From Chloroflexota bacterium (GTDB lineage: Bacteria; Chloroflexota; Limnocylindria; Limnocylindrales; CSP1-4), in assembly GCA_025358515.1 (NCBI GenBank), contig JANYJG010000162.1, positions 1-50,324 of the forward strand: a stretch of 50,324 bases of DNA, written 5' to 3'. Under the pieces are notes generated by a model that saw nothing but the letters and a program-made list of their open reading frames with translations, was not told where the DNA came from and did no database searches. Below are positions 10,464 through 20,184 of this stretch, one piece after another (within the stretch, counting starts at the first letter, position 1; each line of letters opens with the position of its first letter). A program made the position numbers and the translations under genes.

Positions 10464-11950
10464 AATCCTTTAGCCACATGAGGGCCGCATTCGGGTATCG
10501 CCGTCGGCTTGCGCATGCCGCCGGCCTGGCGATGGCTGTCGGCCTGACGGCAGCGCCGCTGGCCTTCGCAGCACCCGCAGCTGGCGCGTCCAAGCCGATC
10601 CAGCACGTGGTTTTCCTGATGCAGGAGAACCACACCTTCGACAACTACTTCTCGGCGTTTCCGGGCGTGGACCAGCCGCCGGCCTCGTACTGCGCGCCCA
10701 ACTGGATCCCGACCCCCAGCCCAATCCCTAAGCCGGTCCCGAGTTCGAACCCGTCTTCCTCGCCCAAACCGTCACAGGTCTCCAAGAACAAGGCCACGCC
10801 GAGCCCCTCGCCGTCGCCGACGCCCGTGCCATCGGCCAGCGCCTGCTATGCCCGCTTTCATCTCTCGAGCCACCGCACGGTCGATCTCAACCACAGCACC
10901 GAGGCAGCCCTGCGCTCTTACGACGGCGGAAAGATGGACGGTTTTTCGGCCGCGCAGAACCAATACAACCTGCCGGCCAACCTGGCCATGGGCTATTACG
11001 ACGGCACCGACCTGCCCCTCTACTACAACCTGGCCAGCCAGTACGTCTTGGCCCAGAGGTTCTTCAGCTCGGCCTGGGGTTCCAGCCAGATCAACCACAT
11101 GTACACCGTCGCGGCACGTGGCGGTGGGGCAATTCCCGCTACCGGCTACGACTTCCCCACGATCTTCGACCGGCTACAGGCGGCCGGCGTCTCATGGAAG
11201 TTCTACGTTCAGAACTATGACCCTGCAATCACGTTCCGAGTCCAGGGCCTCACGTCGGCCAAGGCATCCCAGCTGATCTGGGCTCCACTGCTCAACTTCG
11301 GCCGTTTCGTCGACGACCCAAAGCTCTCATCCCACGTCGTGGATATGCAGCAGTACTACACCGACCTGCAGAATAACCAACTGCCGGCAGTGGCCTACCT
11401 GGTTCCGAGTGGACTCTCGGAGCACCCGCCCGGCGACATCACCGTGGGTCAGTCATTCGGGGCCACGACGATAACCTCGCTCATGCGCAGCGGCGCCTGG
11501 GACAGCAGCCTGGCAGTGATCACCTGGGATGATTGGGGCGGCTGGTACGACCACGTTGCGCCACCGCAGGTGGACGGCGACGGATACGGCTTCCGAGTCC
11601 CTGCAATCTTCGTGTCGCCGTACGCCCGCAGCGGAACGATAGACAACACCACGTATGACTTCACCTCGGTGCTCAAGTTCATCGAGGACAACTGGTCGCT
11701 GCAGCCGCTGACCGCGCGAGATGCGACGGCGAACAGCATTGCCAACGCTCTCGATTTCAGCCGCCCGGGAGCTGCCCCGATTTTCCCTGCGCAAACCTAT
11801 CCACAGCCGGGGCCTCCCGGCGCCGTCAATCGGTCGATCCTACTCGCCATCTACGCCGCCGTTGTCGCCTTCGCGGTCATCTGCGGCGCATTCCTTCTCC
11901 GGCCCTGGCTCCGCCAAGGGTCGAACAAGCGCGAGGTCCCGCATGCATAA
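10460..11950 (+). CDS. Phosphoesterase family (PF04185) protein with C-terminal TM helix
   Basis: [53 protein letters not shown]-term [25 protein letters not shown]. Confidence 0.85.
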   Translation: MKSFSHMRAAFGYRRRLAHAAGLAMAVGLTAAPLAFAAPAAGASKPIQHVVFLMQENHTFDNYFSAFPGVDQPPASYCAPNWIPTPSPIPKPVPSSNPSSSPKPSQVSKNKATPSPSPSPTPVPSASACYARFHLSSHRTVDLNHSTEAALRSYDGGKMDGFSAAQNQYNLPANLAMGYYDGTDLPLYYNLASQYVLAQRFFSSAWGSSQINHMYTVAARGGGAIPATGYDFPTIFDRLQAAGVSWKFYVQNYDPAITFRVQGLTSAKASQLIWAPLLNFGRFVDDPKLSSHVVDMQQYYTDLQNNQLPAVAYLVPSGLSEHPPGDITVGQSFGATTITSLMRSGAWDSSLAVITWDDWGGWYDHVAPPQVDGDGYGFRVPAIFVSPYARSGTIDNTTYDFTSVLKFIEDNWSLQPLTARDATANSIANALDFSRPGAAPIFPAQTYPQPGPPGAVNRSILLAIYAAVVAFAVICGAFLLRPWLRQGSNKREVPHA

Positions 11951-13343
11951 GTCCGCTGCGAGCCTGTCGCCCCGACGCAGGATCGTGTCCGCAACCGCGG
12001 CGTTGGCCATCGTCTGGGCAATCGGATTTAGTGTCGCCCCGGCGGCGGCAGCTGGGCTTTCTCTGCACGCGCCGAGCGGTGGCAGAGGCAGGCACGCTGC
12101 AGCCGTGCCGGTCGCGCCGACCGAGGTCGCCCTGCAGGTCCCCACCGGGAGCATCCTGGGCAACGACGTAACCGTTACCGCGACCCTGCGTACTCGCACC
12201 GGGAGAGTGGTCGGAGGCGAGCATCTTTCACTGCTTCTTGACGGTATTCAGGTCCGCAGCGACAAGGCCGACGCCAATGGGAAGCTCGTATTCGTGATCC
12301 CAGCCAGGAATCTGGTCGAGGCACGCGCCTACAACGTCGTGGTCACCTTCGGCGGGGCTCACGGCTTGGCAGCGTCCAGCGCCAATGCAACCCTCACCAT
12401 CCTGGCCGCCGCCATCCAGATCCATACGGTTCCGGCTCTGCCCAACCTGCGATTCACACTGGGCACGGAGACCGCCTTGACCGGAGCTGACGGTGTCGCG
12501 GCGCTGCCCGTGCCCAAGAAGGGCGCATATACGCTGACGGCCGATCTCAATCCCGACAACTCCCCTACGGCGACCATCAAAGCAAGTTTCGTGCGGTGGG
12601 TCGACAACGTTTATCTGGCAAACCGAACCATCGACGTGACCGGCCCGGCCAACTACACGATGGGCCTGCGGGTAGCCTACCGGGCGAGCATCAAGTTCGT
12701 GGATCTCAACAACCGTCTTGTCGATCCGACTCTCGTCGAGCAGGCCCAGTTCAGCACCGGTACCGGCACTGACGATATCGTCCTGAACTCACAGACGGGC
12801 GCCAGTGACGTGTGGTGGACGTCCGCGTCGGCCGTGCGAGTAAGTGCCCAACTCAGTGCCTCGGCCATCACCTACCGCGTGCTGTCGGTCAAGATCCACG
12901 GAGCCGAAGTCGTCAACCGCGGCCAGCAAGCCTGGACGCCGACCCAGAACGGCGTTTGGACCATTCAGCTGTTGCTCTACAGCATGACCGTGCAGACCCG
13001 CGACGCCCTCCTTGGCACGCCGGTGCTAGGCCAACTGAAGCTGACCTATCCGGACGGAGTACTTGTCCAGCAACAAGTCGACTCCGCCGGTCGGATCACG
13101 TTCACCAACCTGCCGCGGGGTCAGTACCAACTCGCACTCGGCTCGGTTGCCTACTCGCCCCCGACGCCCGTCGCCCTTTCGCGGGCACAGGAAACGACGC
13201 TGCGAGTGGTCAGCTTCTTGGACGTCGCCCTGGTGGTCGGACTCATTCTTCTGATCGGCTTTGTCGTCGTGGGACGGTGGGTCGTCCTCTCCAGGCGCAT
13301 TAAGCGAAGAGAGAACCACGCCGCCATTCGAGCCCTGGCCTGA
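11943..13343 (+). CDS. Secreted Ig-like/carboxypeptidase-regulatory-like protein with C-terminal TM anchor
   Basis: Signal peptide, beta-rich repeats ([22 protein letters not shown]...), C-term [22 protein letters not shown]; start trimmed from 11721 to ATG 11943, overlapping the previous stop. Confidence 0.65.
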   Translation: MHKSAASLSPRRRIVSATAALAIVWAIGFSVAPAAAAGLSLHAPSGGRGRHAAAVPVAPTEVALQVPTGSILGNDVTVTATLRTRTGRVVGGEHLSLLLDGIQVRSDKADANGKLVFVIPARNLVEARAYNVVVTFGGAHGLAASSANATLTILAAAIQIHTVPALPNLRFTLGTETALTGADGVAALPVPKKGAYTLTADLNPDNSPTATIKASFVRWVDNVYLANRTIDVTGPANYTMGLRVAYRASIKFVDLNNRLVDPTLVEQAQFSTGTGTDDIVLNSQTGASDVWWTSASAVRVSAQLSASAITYRVLSVKIHGAEVVNRGQQAWTPTQNGVWTIQLLLYSMTVQTRDALLGTPVLGQLKLTYPDGVLVQQQVDSAGRITFTNLPRGQYQLALGSVAYSPPTPVALSRAQETTLRVVSFLDVALVVGLILLIGFVVVGRWVVLSRRIKRRENHAAIRALA

Positions 13344-13360
13344 CACCTGAGGCTACGCAC

Positions 13361-14746
13361 ATGGATCCATCCAAACCACCAAGCTCAGCCTTGCGGCCGG
13401 GCTTGGGTCGCATCCGCCTGAACCGGCCCGACCCGCGCCACGCTGGCCGTGGCTGGACCCGGGTCTTGCCCATCGTTCTAGCCCTGGCCGCTGGATTGAT
13501 TTCGCTTGGTGCGGCTCCGTCTGCGTCGCCAACTCCAACCACCTCCCCGTCGGGCGCGCAGGGCCTGCCTGTTGCCGGCGCTCCAGCGGCACCTCCGCCA
13601 GTTCTGGCCTACTTCTACATGTGGTTCACGCCTTCGAGTTGGCAGCACGCCAAGTCGGACCTGCCGGCCCTTGGGCCGTACAGCAGCACCGATCCGGCGA
13701 TCATCAAACAGCAGGTGGCCTGGGCAAAGCAGGCCGGCGTGGATGCGTTCATTGTTTCCTGGAAGAGCACGCCTTCACTGAACCTGGCTCTGTCCGAACT
13801 GGTTGCCGAATGCCGTCTCCAAGGGCTGAAGTTGGTCTTGATTTACGAAGGCCTGGACGTCAATCGAAACCCGATACCCGTCGGCACCGTGCAGGCCGAT
13901 CTCCTCTGGTTCGAAAACCAGTACGGGTCCGATCCGGTCTTCAACGTATACGGCAAGCCGGCCATCGTCTGGTCCGGCAGTTGGCGGTTCAGCAATACCG
14001 ACATCTCCACCGTCCGCAGCCTGATCGACGCACCGAATCGTGTCCTACTGCTCGGGTCGGAAAAGAGCGCTGCTTTGTACCAGCCGCGGGCCAGCCTGCT
14101 GGACGGGGACGCCTATTACTGGTCTTCTGCGGATCCGCTCACTACTCCGGGCTACCAGAAGCGTCTGAGCGATCTGGCAGCCGCTGTTCACAGAGGCAAG
14201 GGCTTGTGGCTGGCCCCGGCCGCGGTGGGCTTCGACGCCCGTTTGAACGGCGGAACAACGGCCGTGGACAGGCGCAACGGCGCCACCCTTACCTCCGCCT
14301 GGAACGACGCCCTGGCAACTAATCCAGACGGAGTGGCAATCATCAGCTGGAACGAGTACACGGAGAACTCATACATCGAGCCCAGCCGCGACCTGGGCAA
14401 TCGGTACCTGACCGTGCTATCGATTCTCACCGGCGGACCGGGTCCGTCCCACTCGCCGGCGACCGGTATTCCGCCGTCGGGAGGCACGGCGTCCCCTGGA
14501 TCGTCGCCGGCACAGTCTTCGCCCAGCGCCGCAGTCGGGGCCGGTGGCAGTGGCTCGGTTCCAGGTCGCCTGCCGCCGTCGGATTGGATTGCATCCCTGC
14601 TCGTGGCGGCGACATTGCTGGGCCTGTTGGGGCTGCTGGGATATAAGCTCAGAAGCCGCAGCCGGCGGGCGTTGGGCGGGGCCGACCCGGCCGACCCACC
14701 AGACTCGAATGGACAGAGCGATTCCCTCGGGCGACCGCTGGGATGA
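13361..14746 (+). CDS. GH99-like glycoside hydrolase with C-terminal TM anchor
   Basis: PVLAYFYMWFTPSSW...AGVDAFIVSWKS...IISWNEYTENSYIEPS; C-term TM LLVAATLLGLLGLLGY. Confidence 0.75.
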   Translation: MDPSKPPSSALRPGLGRIRLNRPDPRHAGRGWTRVLPIVLALAAGLISLGAAPSASPTPTTSPSGAQGLPVAGAPAAPPPVLAYFYMWFTPSSWQHAKSDLPALGPYSSTDPAIIKQQVAWAKQAGVDAFIVSWKSTPSLNLALSELVAECRLQGLKLVLIYEGLDVNRNPIPVGTVQADLLWFENQYGSDPVFNVYGKPAIVWSGSWRFSNTDISTVRSLIDAPNRVLLLGSEKSAALYQPRASLLDGDAYYWSSADPLTTPGYQKRLSDLAAAVHRGKGLWLAPAAVGFDARLNGGTTAVDRRNGATLTSAWNDALATNPDGVAIISWNEYTENSYIEPSRDLGNRYLTVLSILTGGPGPSHSPATGIPPSGGTASPGSSPAQSSPSAAVGAGGSGSVPGRLPPSDWIASLLVAATLLGLLGLLGYKLRSRSRRALGGADPADPPDSNGQSDSLGRPLG

Positions 14747-15426
14747 CCGAAGGGCAACGACCGAACTTGGACCAACCGAACCTTCAGATACCAGGCTCTC
14801 CTTTGGGACGGGTCCGACGGCCGCTCCCTTCCGGCCGCGGCGGGAAGGCCATTGCCATCGCTCTCGCCGTCGGGGCGATCGCCTTGGTGGCCGTGTGGGC
14901 AGTACCAAACATGGCCGGACGGGTCTTCGTGCAGGTTCGGGCGGTGGCGACGGCCAGGACCGCGACTAGTGGACCGAGCCTTGCCATCGCCGGTAGTCCG
15001 GCCGTCCGAGCCGCAGCCATCGAGATCTCTATAGACGTGGAGAACCGCTATCCCCTGTCCGTCGTCCTGGGCGCAGGTCCCATGGCCTTTCGAGCGGCGG
15101 CCTATCGGCGCGATGCCTCAGGGCGACTCAACCGCGTCTGGGGGGTCGGCGTGGGTGACGCCACAGCCGAGGAGGGCTCCGATTCCCCGGTCGGGGGCGG
15201 GTCCGCCGGCGGCGCGTTCGTCGTCTCGTCGGGGGTCACGCGCCACAGCATCGCCAACGGCTCCAGTGCCTTCGGCCTGGTGGACGCGACCGGCGCCTCG
15301 CTGCCTGCGGGCGTCTACTACCTGCGGGTCTGGGCTTACGGGATAGGCAGCGCGCTGGTGCCGCTGTCGCTTGACGGCGGAACGGATCCGCTGGGCCCGC
15401 CGACCGATCTACCTGCCGCGAACTGA
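14743..15426 (+). CDS. Hypothetical membrane-anchored protein
   Basis: ATGA overlap with upstream gene; N-terminal TM AIAIALAVGAIALVAVWAVP. Confidence 0.6.
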   Translation: MTEGQRPNLDQPNLQIPGSPLGRVRRPLPSGRGGKAIAIALAVGAIALVAVWAVPNMAGRVFVQVRAVATARTATSGPSLAIAGSPAVRAAAIEISIDVENRYPLSVVLGAGPMAFRAAAYRRDASGRLNRVWGVGVGDATAEEGSDSPVGGGSAGGAFVVSSGVTRHSIANGSSAFGLVDATGASLPAGVYYLRVWAYGIGSALVPLSLDGGTDPLGPPTDLPAAN

Positions 15427-15448
15427 GTCGAACTCTCCGCGCGGCGAC

Positions 15449-16612
15449 TCAGCCGCCGGCCCGCATCTGCCCTATCCAGTACGCGGTCCTGGCCAGGTAG
15501 GCGACCGGCGCATTGGCCGCGGCGGTTCCGTAGGCATTCTCATAGCCCGTGTACTTTCGCGTTCCGGCGCTGAAGTCGACGGCGGGTTCGATCTGCGTAC
15601 CCTCGTGCCATTCGTTGAACGACGTAATGCTCACCCACTCCGAATTGGCGGCCAGTGCCGCTTGCCACATGGCGTCGTAGCGGGCACCGTCCTGCCGCTC
15701 CACCACCTTCTGATTCGTCGCCACCGCCTGCCGATTATCGAAGCCCGGGCTCACACTAGGGCTGCATATCAAGTTGGCCGCCCGACAGTCCGAAACCAGT
15801 CCGGCAAAACTGGCGGGCGACGCCATCGCGTCGTAGGTGTACACGCCGTCCGCATCGACGCGTGTCGCCGACGCGGCCTTGGGTGAGTGGACTAGGACGA
15901 TGGAATCGTTCGGTGTGCCGCGCAGTCCATCGAGGGCCGTCTTGAGCTCGGCCGGCACCAGCCGGCTGCTGGCGAAGATGTAGAACACCGCCCTCCGTGA
16001 TTGTGAGGAGTCAGAGGCCGTTGCCCGCGACACCCGGAATAGCGCCGGCGACGACCCGAACCGGCCGAGCAGATAGCGGATGTCCGTCGCGACCGAGGCC
16101 GCCGTCTGGCCTTGGTATGGCTCCAGGTGGAAGGAAATCCGGATCCCCGCTGCTTTGGCCGCGGCAAAGAGAGCATCGAGCGATTGATCATCCCAGCCGC
16201 CCTGGCCCCACCAGCTCACAGCGATGACGCCGATTCGGGCCCGGCGCAGCTCCTGCATCTGATCGGCCAATACGGCGGGATCCCGGGAGCTGTAGGGGGC
16301 ACGTGCCGGGTAGAAAGCGGACGCGATGTCACCTGCCGGCTGGTGGGCCAGCTGATTCCAGTGCCGCCAGGCGCCATCGTGGGCCGCAGTTCCGTACCAC
16401 AGGTAGTAGAAGGCAGTCACGTCAGGCGAAGCCGACACCGAGCCGCTCGGTGCGACGGCAGATGCGGAGCCGGACGGAATCACCGAGCCGGAGGGCTTCC
16501 GACTGGGAACAGGAGATCCGCAGGATGCAACGAGAAGCACTGCGACCAGCCCGAAGACGACCTCCCGGCGCACTGCCACGAGGCGGCGCAGACGGGATTC
16601 AGGTGGATGCAC
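15449..16612 (-). CDS. GH99-like glycoside hydrolase lipoprotein
   Basis: Lipobox VLLVASCGS; VTAFYYLWYGTAAHDG; IGVIAVSWWGQGGWDD; ITSFNEWHEGTQIEPA. Confidence 0.8.
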   Translation of the reverse strand: MHPPESRLRRLVAVRREVVFGLVAVLLVASCGSPVPSRKPSGSVIPSGSASAVAPSGSVSASPDVTAFYYLWYGTAAHDGAWRHWNQLAHQPAGDIASAFYPARAPYSSRDPAVLADQMQELRRARIGVIAVSWWGQGGWDDQSLDALFAAAKAAGIRISFHLEPYQGQTAASVATDIRYLLGRFGSSPALFRVSRATASDSSQSRRAVFYIFASSRLVPAELKTALDGLRGTPNDSIVLVHSPKAASATRVDADGVYTYDAMASPASFAGLVSDCRAANLICSPSVSPGFDNRQAVATNQKVVERQDGARYDAMWQAALAANSEWVSITSFNEWHEGTQIEPAVDFSAGTRKYTGYENAYGTAAANAPVAYLARTAYWIGQMRAGG

Positions 16613-16871
16613 AGGCGCTAATGAAACGTTAAGGCTGCGTTCATGCGGCTTGCCTATGGTGGGCCTCGTAATAGAAAGAAGAAAGGAGCAGACGATTACT
16701 ACCGTGACGGTGGTCCGATGTCGATCCTACCCGGCCCAGACATTCGATGGCTGCTCGGCCTGCATAAGTGCGGCGCTTGACGCGATCGGCCAGGCAGGCA
16801 TCTTTGTCCTCGGTCGGGCGGCGCCGGGTCTTACCAGCCAGGCCCAGGGCCCGCTCGAGATGACCTACCTC

Positions 16872-17135
16872 TTAAGGGTGAAGCTGTTCGATGATTTGGG
16901 CGAGAGAATCGGGTCCGACGAGATCGAGGCGGAGCAAACGATCGAGGCTGTCGATCTCCCCGACGAAGCGGACCAGGCTGTCGGCGAGCACGGGGACGGC
17001 GGCGAGGAGGCCGAGGGCGATACGTCCATGCGGCTCGAAGATTTCCAGACTGTGCTCGATCGGCTGGAGCTTTCGCAGGCCGGTCCGCACGGGCTGTGCG
17101 GATCCATCGCCGGACACTTGTACGCCTTCCAGCAA
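16872..17135 (-). CDS. Small hypothetical protein (start codon uncertain; overlaps a competing plus-strand ORF 16650-17195)
   Basis: Helical sequence ...IALGLLAAVPVLADSLVRFVGEIDSLDRLLRLDLVGPDSLAQIIEQLHP with high GC3; only TTG/CTG starts available. Confidence 0.3.
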   Translation of the reverse strand: MLEGVQVSGDGSAQPVRTGLRKLQPIEHSLEIFEPHGRIALGLLAAVPVLADSLVRFVGEIDSLDRLLRLDLVGPDSLAQIIEQLHP

Positions 17136-17225
17136 TTGGTCGGGACCTTCGAGATCGAGGTAGTCCGGGCCCGCTCATCGCGCCGAGGCGACTGATCGCC
17201 GACGCGTAAGCCGCCGCAACACATG

Positions 17226-17262
17226 GAGAGGCGGCCGACCGGAGAACGGTCGGCCGCCTCTC
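17226..17262. terminator. 16-bp perfect inverted repeat, probable terminator of the 17286-19163 gene
   Basis: GAGAGGCGGCCGACCG-GAGAA-CGGTCGGCCGCCTCTC. Confidence 0.6.
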
Positions 17263-17285
17263 GCTATGAGAGATTTACACCCGTC

Positions 17286-19163
17286 TCAGTAAGGGAAGCT
17301 CATGGCCGAGGCCGACGTTGCGTTCCCAAGGTACGGGAGACCCCAGGCCTGCTCGACGGTGCGAAGCATCGAGTAGTGGTTGTAGGCCGTGGCGGTCTTG
17401 TAGCCGGCGGTCATTCCGGGCGTGACCGCCAGGGTGAAGATGTGGCCGCCGCCGCCGACACCCGACGAACCCTCGTCGAAGGTGATGTAGACGACGGAGT
17501 TGGCGAAGGCCGAGCTGTTGGTGATCTTGGGCAGGAATGCCTTCAGGAAGTTGTCGCCATCGGCAACGGTTCCGTCGTGCATATCGTTGATCAGGTTGGG
17601 GGTGATGAACTCGAAGTTCGCCGCCGCCGGATCGAAGCTCGCCAGATTGGCGATGTTCGCGCAGGCGGACGCGTTGCCGCTGATGCTCGTGTAGCTGATG
17701 GCGGGGTTGTGCTTGCGAACATAGCCGCCGGACTTGCCCACTCCGTCGGTCACGGCAGCGGAGCTGCCACCGGCGAAGCAGTTGCCCGAATAGCCCTGCT
17801 GATAGGTCTTCCAGGTTCGACCGGACGCTGCCACCTGGCTGAACAGGTTGTCAACGCCCAAGTTATAGACACCGTCATCGGTAATGCCCTGAGTGCCTCC
17901 CGACGTTAGGGCGATGTAGTTGGGCTCGGAGGGGTGTCGCTCGGCCGTGAAGTTAGTCGACAGCCCGTACTTCGAGATCAAAGAGTTGAAATAGGGAGCG
18001 CTGCTTGCGCCGACGATGCTCGAGTATTCCTTATTCTCGAAGATGATCACGTAGACGTGGTCGAAGTTCGGCAGGCTGCCGGCCGGCGTCGTGGCCGTGG
18101 GAGTCGGAGTCTGCGTTGGCGTGGCCGTCGGGTTTGGCGTTGGCGTGGCCGTCGGGTTTGGCGTTGGCGTGGCCGTCGGGTTTGGCGTCGGCGTGGCCGT
18201 CGGGCTGGGAGTGGCGCTCGGAATCGGGCTGAGCGTGGGCGCGCCGGCGCCGACGGTCATGGTGGTGGTCGCGATCAAGGCGCCGGAACTCGTCTTGGCC
18301 GAGATTCGGCCGGCGCTGCCGGTGGCAAGACCCACCGGGATCGCAAACGCGGCGCTGAATGTCCCTCGCGACGTCGCGGTGAATGCAGCCTCGGGGATGC
18401 CGTTGTAGGTAAGGATCCCTGTCTGGCTGCCGACGAAGGAGATTCCGTCGACCGTGATACTCGAACCTGACGCAGACAGTGAGGGGACAGAAATCATCGG
18501 GCCGGTGACGTTAACCCCGACAGCCATTGTCGTGGTGGCAACGATGGCGTTCTGGGCGTCCTTGGCCACGATGCGACCGATGCCGATCGTCGTGTTGGCC
18601 GGAATGGTGAACTGGGCGCTGAAGGCGCCGTTGAGGGCGGCGGTGAATGTGGTGACGGCCACTCCGTTAATCGCGAGGCCGCCGGCCTGGGCAGCCGTGA
18701 AGCCCGCGCCCCCGACCGTGATCGTGGTGCCCGGCATGGCCTGCGTCGGCACGGCGAGTGTCGCCCCGCCGACGTTGGCAGAAATCGCGATCGTCGTGGT
18801 GGCGAGCAACGTGCCGGAGGTCGTCTTCGCGGAGATGCGACCGACGCTACCGACAACCGCGCCGGTGGGAATGACGACCGGAATACCGATCGCCCCTGCG
18901 GTGGTTGCCGTAAACGCCGCCACGATGACGCCGTTGTACGTCAACTCGCCGGCCTGGCCGGACGCGAACCCCGAGCCGGAGACCGCGACGGAATCGCCCG
19001 GAGCGGCCGACGACGCAACAGAGATCTGGGCAGTTGCGGCGGAGACGGCGACCGCCGACAGGGCCAGGACGAACGCGGCCGCAAACGCAGCGATGCGCAG
19101 CTTTTGCGACGGGCGACGGCGGTGCGAGTCTTGTGCGGGTGCCCGGTGATGGCGAGTAAACAT
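17286..19163 (-). CDS. Secreted protein: three Ig/IPT-like tandem repeats + NPTATPTP linker + PF04185-like phosphoesterase domain
   Basis: Three ~85-aa repeats (TISVPSLSASGSSITVDG...); FDHVYVIIFENKEYSSI, YVRKHNPAISY, NDMHDG; SD AAGGAGG before ATG 19163. Confidence 0.8.
   Translation of the reverse strand: MFTRHHRAPAQDSHRRRPSQKLRIAAFAAAFVLALSAVAVSAATAQISVASSAAPGDSVAVSGSGFASGQAGELTYNGVIVAAFTATTAGAIGIPVVIPTGAVVGSVGRISAKTTSGTLLATTTIAISANVGGATLAVPTQAMPGTTITVGGAGFTAAQAGGLAINGVAVTTFTAALNGAFSAQFTIPANTTIGIGRIVAKDAQNAIVATTTMAVGVNVTGPMISVPSLSASGSSITVDGISFVGSQTGILTYNGIPEAAFTATSRGTFSAAFAIPVGLATGSAGRISAKTSSGALIATTTMTVGAGAPTLSPIPSATPSPTATPTPNPTATPTPNPTATPTPNPTATPTQTPTPTATTPAGSLPNFDHVYVIIFENKEYSSIVGASSAPYFNSLISKYGLSTNFTAERHPSEPNYIALTSGGTQGITDDGVYNLGVDNLFSQVAASGRTWKTYQQGYSGNCFAGGSSAAVTDGVGKSGGYVRKHNPAISYTSISGNASACANIANLASFDPAAANFEFITPNLINDMHDGTVADGDNFLKAFLPKITNSSAFANSVVYITFDEGSSGVGGGGHIFTLAVTPGMTAGYKTATAYNHYSMLRTVEQAWGLPYLGNATSASAMSFPY
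18115..18205. repeat. 24-bp tandem repeat encoding NPTATPTP linker
   Basis: GGCGTGGCCGTCGGGTTTGGCGTT repeated about four times in frame. Confidence 0.85.
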
Positions 19164-19455
19164 CGTTCCTCCTTGCCGCCGTCCGCACGAATCAGCACGG
19201 TTGGAGCGGCTGGAGACGGACGGGGCCCTCCGCGCCGCGTGGAGTTCCCGTTTGGAAGCACCATGGGGCGGTCCCTGTCTGCCTGCGGTAAACGCCGGCT
19301 GGTGACCGACTAGACGCGGCCTACCTTGGCCCTCGAGGCCGTCCGAGTCGATGGCAATGATGTACTCAAATGATTAAAGTTTCTGAGCCAGGGCCGGCTG
19401 GTCCATCCAGCCCAGCACAGCCCCAAGGGGTAGGGCCGCAGGTTGCCGCGCCTGG

Positions 19456-19470
19456 TATATACTTCGTGTC
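19456..19470 (+). promoter_or_regulatory. Putative leaderless promoter of marR gene
   Basis: TATACT (19458-19463) 7 nt before ATG, preceded by TG; no Shine-Dalgarno. Confidence 0.5.
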
Positions 19471-20082
19471 ATGTTGAATATCCAGCTACCACAGAGCGGT
19501 AGCCAAGCCGATGCCATCGGCGATGGCGACAGCGTTGGCGACGGCGACGGCGTTGGTGGCGGCGATGGACGGTCCGGCCAGATGCCTACAGATCGCGCGA
19601 CACTCGAACGCGAGCTCCTCGACGAGATGACGTCCTGGTCGCCCCACGACCGCGGCGGCGTCCTCAAGAAGTGGCATCGCCACTCCCTCAGCCTAGTCCA
19701 CCTGACGGTCCTCACGGCTCTCGAAGCGGAGGGCCCGATGGCTATGAAGCGTCTGGCTGAGGCGCTGGACGTCTCCGACGCGAGCACCACGGGGATCGTC
19801 GATCGCATGGAGAAACGCGGCCTGGTGGAACGCCGCCACGCAACCGAGGACCGCCGCGTGGTCCGCGTCTACCCCACCGCAGCCGGGGAGCAGGTCTTTC
19901 GAGATATGGCGGCCCACCGTCGGCTGGCGCTTTCGAACGTCTTGGCTGAACTCACAGAGGACGAAATGCAGGCGCTGCTCATCGGCATGAGGGCAATCCA
20001 CGCCGCCCGCCGACGGGTTTGCGAGGCAGCGGAACCCGCGGAACCCACACAAGCAGCGGAACCCGCGCAGCCCGGCGACTGA
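19471..20082 (+). CDS. MarR family transcriptional regulator
   Basis: LTVLTALEAEGPMAMKRLAEALDVSDASTTGIVDRMEKRGLVERRHATEDRRVVRVYPT wHTH; low-complexity GD-rich N-terminus. Confidence 0.9.
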   Translation: MLNIQLPQSGSQADAIGDGDSVGDGDGVGGGDGRSGQMPTDRATLERELLDEMTSWSPHDRGGVLKKWHRHSLSLVHLTVLTALEAEGPMAMKRLAEALDVSDASTTGIVDRMEKRGLVERRHATEDRRVVRVYPTAAGEQVFRDMAAHRRLALSNVLAELTEDEMQALLIGMRAIHAARRRVCEAAEPAEPTQAAEPAQPGD

Positions 20083-20184
20083 CCGCCCAACTCATCGCTC
20101 CCGATGCACGCGGTCGCCATTCCTGTATCCACTGCCAGCCTGACAACCAACACGGACTTCATCGTCGACCACCAGGAGCCGCGA

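Noticed and set aside
18115-18205. Tandem repeats resembling a CRISPR-like array
   Set aside because: 24-bp head-to-tail units without spacers, in frame within a PT-rich linker.
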